Origin: JABDBK01 sp964453575
GTDB taxonomy: Bacteria > Pseudomonadota > Gammaproteobacteria > DSM-16500
Assembly: GCA_964453575.1 (NCBI GenBank)
Contig: CAYVRW010000095.1
Span: forward strand, 1-8,697
Length of the DNA stretch: 8,697 bases
Direction: 5' to 3'
Shown: positions 1 to 6,329 of the stretch, piece after piece
How the letters are laid out: every line of letters begins with the position of its first letter
Numbering within the stretch: position 1 is the first letter of the stretch
Position numbers and translations under genes: made by a program
The notes under the pieces: generated by a model
The model's input: the letters and a program-made list of their open reading frames with translations, nothing else
Told to the model about the DNA's origin: nothing
The model's database searches: none

Positions 1-110
1 CGAAAAGCGCGTTGGAGGGGAGAGGGACTTTCTTCTCAAATTATGCGTCGATCCTTCAGCACTTGTTGCGGGGTGCCCGATAGGGCGGATGAGGGTGTTT
101 TTGATCTGCA
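1..110. repeat. GC-rich, partly decayed intergenic repeat
   Basis: This 5' edge is much more GC-rich than the genes beside it and holds no convincing reading frame. It contains the small hairpin GCCC-GATA-GGGC at 75-86, flanked by GGTG and GGATGAGGG. That arrangement resembles the short palindromic repeats (a GCCC..GGGC stem with a CCCTCATCC flank) found between genes in many proteobacteria. Positions 59-73 repeat, in inverted orientation, the terminator stem at 3754-3768. It lies just downstream of the 679-residue gene, which reads leftward, so transcripts of that gene would pass through it. There is no T-run after the hairpin in that direction, so I do not call it a terminator. The left boundary is cut off by the window. 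Confidence 0.45.
59..73 (-). repeat. 15-bp repeat copy 1 (inverted relative to 3754-3768)
   Basis: GCACTTGTTGCGGGG on the plus strand is exactly the reverse complement of positions 3754-3768. The match ends sharply at both sides. In this copy only the inner GCA/TGC part of the stem can pair, so the hairpin formed by the other copy is broken here. Confidence 0.6.
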
Positions 111-114
111 CGAT

Positions 115-2154
115 TTATCGCACAGTAACACCGGAAGCTGCATGAGCTAATTCAACTTCTTCCGCAGGCTGGCTTGTAGGATATCTATTTTTCTCCATCA
201 CAGGTTCCGCTTTACCAAACAACTTCCTAAACACAGTAGGTGTATGTGTTTTTTTGTCGACGTGCAGGATGGTTTGAGAATCCACTACATCCTTTCTAAT
301 TATTGCTTCACTCATCACCATATCTTCTACAGCAAGCTCAGCTGTCCTAATATTTTTTTCCAGAACTTCAAGCTGATCAGGCAATTGTTTAATACGTGCT
401 TCTTTCCTCTTTTGATAGTTTTCAAACGTTTTTATACCCCAATAGACCGCACCTACACCTAAAATGGCAGCCAATCCCACTCCGCCTGTTAGTGTCAATA
501 AAGTGATGCTGGCAGCTCCGGCAAATAACATTCTTCCAAGAAATACGCCTGGCATGGTGATATCTAAACTGCTAATAAAATCACTAAATTGAGGATTGTT
601 TTTAACAGCGATGCATCCTCCTATAAATTTATTCCATAAACCTTTAGGTTTTTCTGGATTTTTTTCAGGAGTATCCAATACACGTGCTATATCTACATCA
701 TAAACGGCATTACCTGTTTTGCCATAGGCTTGTTTATACTTTTGTATTTGTTCTTTGAGCCTTTCGAAATGGCGTTCACGATCTTTATAATGATCTTCCA
801 ATTCCTTCAACGTCTTCATGGGCTTGCCTGATTGTTCGGCAGCTTGCCATTCCTTTTTCAAATCTTTGGCTTCTTTATAACGTTGATAACCTTTATAAAC
901 ACCATACACACATGCAAGACCAAGTAGTGCCGCGCCGCCGGAGCCTACGACAGCTGCAGCCAAAGGTGCAAACATCGAAGCAATAAAAACCGTTTCAATC
1001 ACAACTTTAGCGTAGGTAAAAAGTGTTTGTGAACCACCCCATTTACCTGTTGTGCTTGTGACAAGCGCAAAAGCTCCTTTTACAAATGACTTATCAAGAA
1101 ATCCCTCCGCAGGTTTTACAAATATCTTTGATGCTTTTTTTAGTTCCTCAGTTGATACTCGTATACCTCTGTCTTTGCATGCTGCTTCTAATTCTGCATG
1201 GCGCTGTTTTAAATATTGCATGTCATGTTTATGTTCTCTATGCAATATGGCTTTTAACATCACGTCAAAATCAGCGCTTGCTTCAGCATGTTGGCGCGCT
1301 TTTTCAAAACCACCGTATTTCAAAGCGTTATAACCATAGTGTGCTAAACTCACAACACCAAAGCTTGCAGGCAGGCCTGCAGCTACCCATGTTGGAACCC
1401 CTGCAAGACCATCCAGTAATTGCCCCGTTATTGCAGCACCGCCAATCCAAAGTATCCAAAAAGCAACAGAAGCCACCACATCGGCAGTATATAATGGTTT
1501 AATAGCATGTTCCCAAACAGATCTTAATGCGCCGAATTTTTTCTTAGGAGGATTTCGTTTAAATACCAGCTCACTGGTTTCAGGATCAATACTTATCGAA
1601 TCATATTTCTCGCTTAAGTCTTTATCTTTACTAATTATCTTTCGAATATGTTCATTAAATTCCTCAATAATGAAATTTTTTGCATACCCATTGATAAGAT
1701 CAACAATTTTTTGATCTGATTCATTTTCTTCTTTTCCAGACATTAATTTTTTAAATATATTTTGTTTTTCTCTATCATTTCTTTTGCGCTCCTCTTTATC
1801 CATACGATCAGAAATAAATCCAAGTACGACTAAGCTTCCAAGATAAACACCTGCAAGCTCCGGATTAGCGCTGAGTATTTCATTAATTAACCCCACCGAA
1901 TTTTGACCCGTAAAAACCGATTGAAATACTCCAGGCCAACGCTGGAACATGGTCATAATCCTGTCTGGAGTTGTAATGAAATTCAGAAAACGCTTATCAA
2001 AAGCCATGCCGCCTGCAATTGCTTCAGAATTATATTCTGGGGGCAAAGGAATACGCGTGACATTTTCCTCCACTTGAGAAGTACTTTTTTCGTTTTCTTT
2101 CAATGAGTTAAATTCGTTTGATTCTGTGGATGATTTGGATTCTCTGCTTTGCAT
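115..2154 (-). CDS. Large membrane/coiled-coil protein of unknown function; possible secreted effector
   Basis: I do not recognise this 679-residue protein. Residues 1-45 are polar and Ser/Glu/Lys-rich, with no signal peptide. Hydrophobic segments lie near 100-116, 225-247, 252-272, 384-402, 403-420, 536-556 and 557-575. They alternate with highly charged, probably coiled-coil stretches near 117-200, 283-345, 421-480 and 578-615. The last three hairpin-plus-coil blocks look like copies of one module: a Gly/Ala-rich double helix, then a Tyr/Lys patch ending in KAR, EAK or EAR (273-287, 417-430, 571-587). The C-terminus carries EEVE at 665-668 and then small and hydrophobic residues, reminiscent of the E-block signal of Dot/Icm type IV substrates. 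The ATG start has only a weak Shine-Dalgarno (GGTG, 7-nt spacer). The gene stands alone, divergent from the permease. Alternatives are a phage-like or envelope-organising protein. The coding call is firm; the function is open. Confidence 0.85.
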   Translation of the reverse strand: MQSRESKSSTESNEFNSLKENEKSTSQVEENVTRIPLPPEYNSEAIAGGMAFDKRFLNFITTPDRIMTMFQRWPGVFQSVFTGQNSVGLINEILSANPELAGVYLGSLVVLGFISDRMDKEERKRNDREKQNIFKKLMSGKEENESDQKIVDLINGYAKNFIIEEFNEHIRKIISKDKDLSEKYDSISIDPETSELVFKRNPPKKKFGALRSVWEHAIKPLYTADVVASVAFWILWIGGAAITGQLLDGLAGVPTWVAAGLPASFGVVSLAHYGYNALKYGGFEKARQHAEASADFDVMLKAILHREHKHDMQYLKQRHAELEAACKDRGIRVSTEELKKASKIFVKPAEGFLDKSFVKGAFALVTSTTGKWGGSQTLFTYAKVVIETVFIASMFAPLAAAVVGSGGAALLGLACVYGVYKGYQRYKEAKDLKKEWQAAEQSGKPMKTLKELEDHYKDRERHFERLKEQIQKYKQAYGKTGNAVYDVDIARVLDTPEKNPEKPKGLWNKFIGGCIAVKNNPQFSDFISSLDITMPGVFLGRMLFAGAASITLLTLTGGVGLAAILGVGAVYWGIKTFENYQKRKEARIKQLPDQLEVLEKNIRTAELAVEDMVMSEAIIRKDVVDSQTILHVDKKTHTPTVFRKLFGKAEPVMEKNRYPTSQPAEEVELAHAASGVTVR

Positions 2155-2226
2155 ATTATTACACCAGTCTTATTTTAATATGAGATATTTTATTCAAGGT
2201 ACTCTTTGATACTAAGTGAGTTAAAT

Positions 2227-2245
2227 CCATAAATCAACCATAAAT
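2227..2245 (+). repeat. Two 8-bp direct repeats spaced 11 bp apart
   Basis: CCATAAAT occurs at 2227-2234 and again at 2238-2245, one helical turn apart, in the spacer between the divergent genes. It lies about 45 bp upstream of the permease -35 box, a position where an activator or repressor could bind. The surrounding DNA is very AT-rich, so chance is a real alternative. Confidence 0.3.
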
Positions 2246-2287
2246 AAAAAAAATGTATAGATTTATTTCGTCATCATTGATTAATGT

Positions 2288-2317
2288 TTCACCTATCAGA
2301 ATTGTTTATATTATAAT
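2288..2317 (+). promoter_or_regulatory. Probable sigma70 promoter of the amino acid permease gene
   Basis: A perfect -10 hexamer TATAAT at 2312-2317 is preceded by an 18-bp spacer and a -35-like TTCACC (four of six matches to TTGACA) at 2288-2293. Transcription would start near 2324, giving a leader of roughly 35 nt before the ATG at 2360. The -10 lies within the near-palindromic ATATTATAAT. Confidence 0.6.
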
Positions 2318-2359
2318 CACAAAATAATAGGATGCTGCTCATGCAAGGATTAATAAAAA

Positions 2360-3727
2360 ATGCTAAAACTCTTTCGCATCAAATCAGTCGAATCTCATCA
2401 AGCAGAGTCTGAATTGCGTCGTGTGTTAACTGCTTTTGATCTTACCTTATTGGGCATTGGCGCAATCATAGGTGCAGGGGTTTTTGTATTAACAGGTGTT
2501 GCAGCAGCGACAAAAGCAGGCCCTGCTGTCACTTTATCTTATGTATTAGCTGGCTTGGCTGCTCTTTTTTCAGCGCTTTCTTATGCAGAATTATCAACAA
2601 GCGTAGGTGGAAGCGGAAGCGCTTATGGTTATGCTTATTCAAGTGTGGGGGAATTATTTGCCTGGATTATAGGCTGGGCATTGATACTTGAATATACTGT
2701 ATCTGTTTCAACGGTCGCGGTCGGTTGGTCGGGTTATGTGATCAATGGATTAGAAGCCGTTCATATTCATCTTTCACCTTTATTTTATAAAGAACCGAGT
2801 ATAGGTGGTATCATCAATTTGCCTGCAGTGCTTATCATTATTTTATTGACTGTATTTTTATGTATAGGTGTCAAACAAAGCGCCAGATTTAATGCGATCA
2901 TCGTTCTCATTAAATTACTCACTATTGCTCTTTTTATCATTATCGCCATAGGCAATGTTAAAACTCAAAACTGGATACCCTTTTTCCCGTTTGGCCATGA
3001 AGGGGTCGCACAAGGTGCTGCCATCGTTTTTTTTGCCTACATTGGTTTCGATGCATTATCTACCACTGCAGAAGAAACCATTAATCCGCAGCGCGACCTG
3101 CCCATAGGCATTATCTTTTCATTAATTTTCTGCACTATCATTTATGTGATTGTTGCAGCTTTACTCACAGGCATTGTCCCTTACACTATATTAAATGTTC
3201 CATCACCCGTTGCAGATGCGCTATTACAGATTGGTCATCCCATTGCTGCAGGAATTATTGCAATCGGTGCTATCGCAGGCTTAACGACTGTGATGTTAGT
3301 TATGTATTATGGATTAACGCGTATCATTTTTGCGATTTCACGCGATGGTTTATTACCGTCGTTTTTTTCCAAAGTAAATCCAAATACTCAAACACCCATC
3401 AAAAATATTATTTTTATGGGTGTTATCATAGCATTGATTGCAGGCTTCGTACCTTTAACCGATCTTGCCGAATTAGTGAATATAGGAACGCTCACAGCTT
3501 TTGCATTTGTTTCTCTTGCTGTAATCTTATTAAGAAGAAAGCATCCCCATTTACCGCGTCCCTTTAAATTACCGTGGAACCCTCTTATTCCTGTACCTGG
3601 TATCGTTTTTTGTGTTTATTTAATGATAAATTTATCAAGCGTCACTTGGCATCGATTTTTCACTTGGATGATTATTGGTTTGGTGGTGTATTTTGTTTAT
3701 AGTAGAAGGCATAGTAAGTTGGAATAA
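2360..3727 (+). CDS. APC-superfamily amino acid permease (CAT/YfnA-like)
   Basis: This 455-residue inner-membrane protein has about 12 hydrophobic segments and the normal length for bacterial relatives of cationic amino acid transporters. The helix-1 unwound motif GIGAIIGAGVFVLTG lies at 32-46. A helix-3 glutamate (E111 in LILEYTVSVS) and a helix-5 lysine (K185 in IVLIKLLTIA) are present. The helix-6 block FFAYIGFDALSTTAEET followed by NPQRDLPIGI lies at 224-251. In ApcT-type members the helix-5 lysine takes the place of the second sodium, so proton-coupled uptake is likely. The substrate cannot be read from sequence; Arg/Lys or small neutral amino acids are plausible. The ATG at 2360 has AAGGA at 2345-2349 with a somewhat long 10-nt spacer, and the N-terminus LFRIKSVE is typical of the family. 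It is a single-gene unit, with its own promoter and a terminator at 3754-3784. Confidence 0.93.
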   Translation: MLKLFRIKSVESHQAESELRRVLTAFDLTLLGIGAIIGAGVFVLTGVAAATKAGPAVTLSYVLAGLAALFSALSYAELSTSVGGSGSAYGYAYSSVGELFAWIIGWALILEYTVSVSTVAVGWSGYVINGLEAVHIHLSPLFYKEPSIGGIINLPAVLIIILLTVFLCIGVKQSARFNAIIVLIKLLTIALFIIIAIGNVKTQNWIPFFPFGHEGVAQGAAIVFFAYIGFDALSTTAEETINPQRDLPIGIIFSLIFCTIIYVIVAALLTGIVPYTILNVPSPVADALLQIGHPIAAGIIAIGAIAGLTTVMLVMYYGLTRIIFAISRDGLLPSFFSKVNPNTQTPIKNIIFMGVIIALIAGFVPLTDLAELVNIGTLTAFAFVSLAVILLRRKHPHLPRPFKLPWNPLIPVPGIVFCVYLMINLSSVTWHRFFTWMIIGLVVYFVYSRRHSKLE

Positions 3728-3735
3728 AATCCCCC

Positions 3736-3749
3736 CGGCCTAACGGCCG
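3736..3749. repeat. Small GC hairpin between convergent genes
   Basis: CGGCC-TAAC-GGCCG forms a 5-bp stem with a 4-nt loop directly after the permease stop codon. For transcripts coming from etfA (minus strand) it would be the second hairpin met. It is followed by only a short T-rich stretch, so it is at best an accessory terminator. It may be part of the same GC-rich repeat as the neighbouring hairpin. Confidence 0.4.
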
Positions 3750-3753
3750 CCCC

Positions 3754-3784
3754 CCCCGCAACAAGTGCGGGGCAGGCTCTTTTT
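3754..3784 (+). terminator. Probable rho-independent terminator, possibly acting in both directions
   Basis: CCCCGCA (3754-3760), the loop ACAAG and TGCGGGG (3766-3772) form a perfect 7-bp GC-rich stem. After seven further bases comes TTTTT at 3780-3784, so the T-run is a little far from the stem. It sits between the converging permease and etfA genes. In the minus direction the stem is followed by a G-run rather than T's, so termination there would be weaker. The stem sequence is shared with the repeat at 59-73. Confidence 0.55.
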
Positions 3785-4728
3785 CAAAGGGGGTTTGTGA
3801 GTGCTGCTTTCAACTCCGGCAACGCCGTAAACAAATCTGCAACCAAGCCATAATCAGCTACTTGAAAGATAGGCGCATCAGGATCATTGTTTATTGCAAC
3901 AATCACTTTACTGTCTTTCATGCCTGCTAAGTGTTGAATAGCGCCCGAAATACCCACTGCAATATATAAATCAGGTGCTACCACTTTGCCTGTTTGCCCC
4001 ACTTGATAATCATTAGGTGCAAACCCCGCATCCACTGCCGCACGGGATGCACCTAAGGCAGCACCTAACTCATCAGCAATGTCTTCTAACAATTTAAAAT
4101 TCTCCGCACTTTTTAAACCACGACCGCCTGAGATTACAATACGGGCATTGGTTAATTCCGGTCTTGCAGATATCGTTAATTCCTGACTCACAAATTCAGA
4201 TAAAGTATTTGGAATATCTTTTTTTAGCTGATCTATCATGACATTAGCATTTTCAACAGCTTTAGATTCAGGAAAAGCTGTCGTACGTATGGTAAGAACT
4301 TTTATAGCATCAAGCGATTGCACTGTTGCTAATGCATTGCCTGCATAAATAGGACGAATAAAAGTATCTTCAGAAACAATTTTAATAACATCAGCCATCA
4401 TGCCTACGTTTAATAATGCGGCGACTCTTGGCAATAAATTCTTCCCAAAAGTACTGGCTGAGGAAAGTATAAATTGATAATCACAACCTAGTTCTTTGAT
4501 AATTTCTGCTGAATTTTCTGCAAGCTGATGTTCATACTCTTTTGCATCCGCTACCAAAATACGTTTTACAGATGGAAGTTTTTTTGTTTCATTGACCACA
4601 TTATCACATGTAAAACCTATCACTAATACATCAATATCATCGGTTAATTCCTTTGCAGCAGTAATCGCATGATACGTTGCTGATTTTAATTTTTTATTAT
4701 CGTGTTCTGCTATAAGTAATGTTTTCAT
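3784..4728 (-). CDS. etfA: Electron transfer flavoprotein, alpha subunit
   Basis: EtfA pairs with EtfB to form a soluble heterodimer that takes electrons from acyl-CoA and related dehydrogenases. It passes them to ETF:quinone oxidoreductase at the membrane. The 314-residue length is normal. The C-terminal FAD domain is clear: GGRGLKSAENF at 201-211, SRAAVDAGF at 228-236, QVGQTGKVV at 242-250, and the family signature LYIAVGISGAIQHLAGM at 254-270, followed by AINNDPDAPIF (278-288). The N-terminal alpha/beta domain (about 1-180) is the usual less conserved part. Its ATG overlaps the etfB stop by four bases (ATGA, 4725-4728) with GGGTGA just upstream, so translation is probably coupled to etfB. 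No ETF:quinone oxidoreductase or acyl-CoA dehydrogenase gene is in the window. Confidence 0.97.
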   Translation of the reverse strand: MKTLLIAEHDNKKLKSATYHAITAAKELTDDIDVLVIGFTCDNVVNETKKLPSVKRILVADAKEYEHQLAENSAEIIKELGCDYQFILSSASTFGKNLLPRVAALLNVGMMADVIKIVSEDTFIRPIYAGNALATVQSLDAIKVLTIRTTAFPESKAVENANVMIDQLKKDIPNTLSEFVSQELTISARPELTNARIVISGGRGLKSAENFKLLEDIADELGAALGASRAAVDAGFAPNDYQVGQTGKVVAPDLYIAVGISGAIQHLAGMKDSKVIVAINNDPDAPIFQVADYGLVADLFTALPELKAALTNPL

Positions 4729-5477
4729 GAAATCACCCGTGCTTCTTCTTTCAAACGTTTTACCAATTCTTTCACATTATCTACCTTAACCCCGGAACGA
4801 CGTTTTTCCGGTTCAGTGACTTTCAATATTTTTAAGTGCTGTTTTAAATCCAATTGCAAGTCCGCTGCTGGAACAATGGTAATAGGTTTACGTTTAGCAA
4901 GCATAATATTCGGCAGTGATATGAACCTAGGGACATTCAAACGCAAATCTGTCGTAATCACTGCAGGCAAAGGTAAAGATAATGTTTCAAGACCGCCATC
5001 TATTTCACGCGTCACCACGGCACGATTATTTTCTATAACAACTTTAGACGCAAACGTCGCCTGCCCCCAATGCAATAAACCTGCAAGCATTTGTCCTACT
5101 TGATTATTATCGGTATCAATCGCTTGTTTTCCGGTAATAACAAGATCGGGTATTTCTTTTAAAGTAAGGGACTGTAATATCTTAGCTGCGGCTAAAGGTT
5201 GAATATCATCGGAGGTTTCAACAAGAATAGCTTTATCTGCGCCCATGGCAAGTGCAGTTCTTAAGGTTTCTTGACATGCAATACTGCCTATCGAAATCGC
5301 AATGACTTCGGATGCGAAACCTTGCTCTTTCAAACGCACCGCTTCTTCTACGGCAATTTCATCAAATGGATTCATGGCCATTTTGACATTTGCGGTTTCC
5401 ACACCGCTTTGATCAGCCTTCACGCGAATTTTTACGGTAAAGTCAACCACTCTTTTTACTGCTACAAGGATTTTCAT
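4725..5477 (-). CDS. etfB: Electron transfer flavoprotein, beta subunit
   Basis: EtfB is the AMP-binding partner of EtfA and contacts the dehydrogenase. At 250 residues it is of normal length. Visible family blocks are VAVKRVVDF (5-13), NPFDEIAVEEAVRLKE (36-51), the conserved MGADKAILV (78-86) and the beta-subunit signature ITGKQAIDTDNNQVGQMLAG (114-133). The recognition loop SLPNIMLAKRKP (187-198) places Leu188 where the anchoring leucine (human L195) docks into partner dehydrogenases. This favours the classical fatty-acid or amino-acid oxidation ETF over the bifurcating or FixAB type. It is first in the etfB-etfA operon. The ATG has AAGGA with a spacer of about 9 nt. No strong sigma70 hexamers are visible in the 72-bp spacer upstream, which it shares with the divergent dehydrogenase gene. 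Confidence 0.97.
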   Translation of the reverse strand: MKILVAVKRVVDFTVKIRVKADQSGVETANVKMAMNPFDEIAVEEAVRLKEQGFASEVIAISIGSIACQETLRTALAMGADKAILVETSDDIQPLAAAKILQSLTLKEIPDLVITGKQAIDTDNNQVGQMLAGLLHWGQATFASKVVIENNRAVVTREIDGGLETLSLPLPAVITTDLRLNVPRFISLPNIMLAKRKPITIVPAADLQLDLKQHLKILKVTEPEKRRSGVKVDNVKELVKRLKEEARVIS

Positions 5478-5498
5478 GATACTGCTTCCTTACTTCCT

Positions 5499-5508
5499 AC
5501 AAATTTGT
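5499..5508. promoter_or_regulatory. Perfect 10-bp palindrome in the etfB/dehydrogenase spacer; possible operator
   Basis: ACAAATTTGT reads identically on both strands and lies near the middle of the 72-bp gap between the divergent etfB and 3-hydroxyacyl-CoA dehydrogenase genes. The flanks (CTAC on the left, GTGTAG on the right) extend the symmetry imperfectly with a 2-bp offset. Its position would allow one dimeric regulator to act on both genes. It does not match the PsrA fatty-acid box as I remember it (GAAAC..GTTTC), so no regulator is named. Confidence 0.35.
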
Positions 5509-5549
5509 GTAGTATCCACGATTAAGATTATTTTTAAAAGGAAAGTATC

Positions 5550-6314
5550 ATGGAAATAAACAATACAGTTGCAATAGTGAGCGGCGGGGCATCGGGCATG
5601 GGTGCTGCAACAGCACGATTGTTAAGCAAGATGGGAGCGAAAGTTGCCATATTTGATAAAAATAGAGAACTTGCTGAAAAGGTTGCGGCTGAAATAAAAG
5701 GCCTCGCGGTGGATTGTGATGTTACCGACGAACAAAGCGTAGAAACTGCCGTTAAATTAGTAACAGAGAAATGGGGGCCAGCGCGTATTTGTATTAATTG
5801 TGCAGGCATTATTCACAGTCGCCGCATGATCAACCAACAAGGCCCTATGCCGCTTGCTGAGTTTAAAAAAGTCATCGAAGTCAATCTCATAGGGACTTTT
5901 AATCTTATGCAAAAGGCTGCTGCGGTCATGATTCCATTAGACCCATTAGGTGAATCGAATGAACGCGGCATTATTATCAATACAGCTTCTGTGGCTGCAT
6001 TTGAAGGGCAAATTGGTCAAACTTCATACAGCGCATCAAAGGGAGGTATCATTGCTCTTACTTTGCCCGCTGCACGTGAATTGGCACAATTTGGCATTAG
6101 AGTCATGACGATAGCTCCCGGCTTGGTTGATACCCCAATGTTTGATAAACTAAGCGTTGATGCAAGAGCTGCTCTCATAGGCGGGGTTCCTTTCCCAAAA
6201 AGGCTTGCTGATCCTAAGGAATTCGCAATGTTAGCGGTTCATATTATTGAAAATGTGATGCTAAATGGTGAAGTTATACGTTTGGATGGTGCGTTACGCA
6301 TGCAAGCTAAGTAA
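5550..6314 (+). CDS. HSD10-type 3-hydroxyacyl-CoA dehydrogenase (short-chain dehydrogenase/reductase)
   Basis: This 254-residue Rossmann-fold enzyme closely resembles mitochondrial HSD10 (HSD17B10). It should oxidise (3S)-hydroxyacyl-CoA or 2-methyl-3-hydroxybutyryl-CoA with NAD+ in the cytosol. The cofactor loop is GGASGMG (12-18). Asp36 after the second strand favours NAD over NADP. NCAG is at 83-86. The catalytic set is Asn112, Ser147, Tyr160 and Lys164 within INTASVAAFEGQIGQ and YSASK. The HSD10-specific blocks VMTIAPGL, VPFPKRL and LNGEVIRLDGALRM (239-251) are all kept. The ATG has AAGGA at 5538-5542 with a 7-nt spacer. Only a few bases separate it from the downstream transporter gene, so the two are probably co-transcribed. 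Its head-to-head placement with etfBA fits a role in acyl-CoA breakdown, possibly from isoleucine. Confidence 0.93.
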   Translation: MEINNTVAIVSGGASGMGAATARLLSKMGAKVAIFDKNRELAEKVAAEIKGLAVDCDVTDEQSVETAVKLVTEKWGPARICINCAGIIHSRRMINQQGPMPLAEFKKVIEVNLIGTFNLMQKAAAVMIPLDPLGESNERGIIINTASVAAFEGQIGQTSYSASKGGIIALTLPAARELAQFGIRVMTIAPGLVDTPMFDKLSVDARAALIGGVPFPKRLADPKEFAMLAVHIIENVMLNGEVIRLDGALRMQAK

Positions 6315-6329
6315 AACAACGTGAGGTTT

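Noticed and set aside
1052..1502. Overlapping plus-strand open frames opposite the 679-residue gene
   Set aside because: They lie entirely inside the minus-strand gene, and their translations look like antisense reading. There is no ribosome binding site, and the minus frame has far more plausible protein composition.
2018..2154. N-terminal secretion signal on the 679-residue protein
   Set aside because: The first 45 residues are polar and charged, with no hydrophobic core or cleavage site.
2155..2230. PmrA-like box or strong sigma70 promoter for the 679-residue gene
   Set aside because: CTTAGTAT and TTTAACT resemble parts of the PmrA consensus but lack the paired, correctly spaced arrangement. 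The best minus-strand -10 (TAAAAT) has only a poor -35 partner.
4816..5103. Plus-strand open frame inside etfB
   Set aside because: It is the antisense shadow of a clearly conserved flavoprotein gene.
5499..5508. PsrA operator
   Set aside because: The palindrome ACAAATTTGT lacks the GAAAC/GTTTC half sites expected for PsrA, so it is only reported as an unassigned palindrome.
5534..5809. Minus-strand open frame overlapping the start of the dehydrogenase gene
   Set aside because: It is antisense to the conserved cofactor-binding part of the dehydrogenase, and its translation shows no recognisable motif.
6321..6329. GTG at 6321 as the start of the KimA-like transporter
   Set aside because: The GTGAGG here is better explained as the ribosome binding site for ATG 6330, and upstream of the GTG there is no good ribosome binding sequence. 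It is not fully excluded, because the spacer to ATG 6330 is short.
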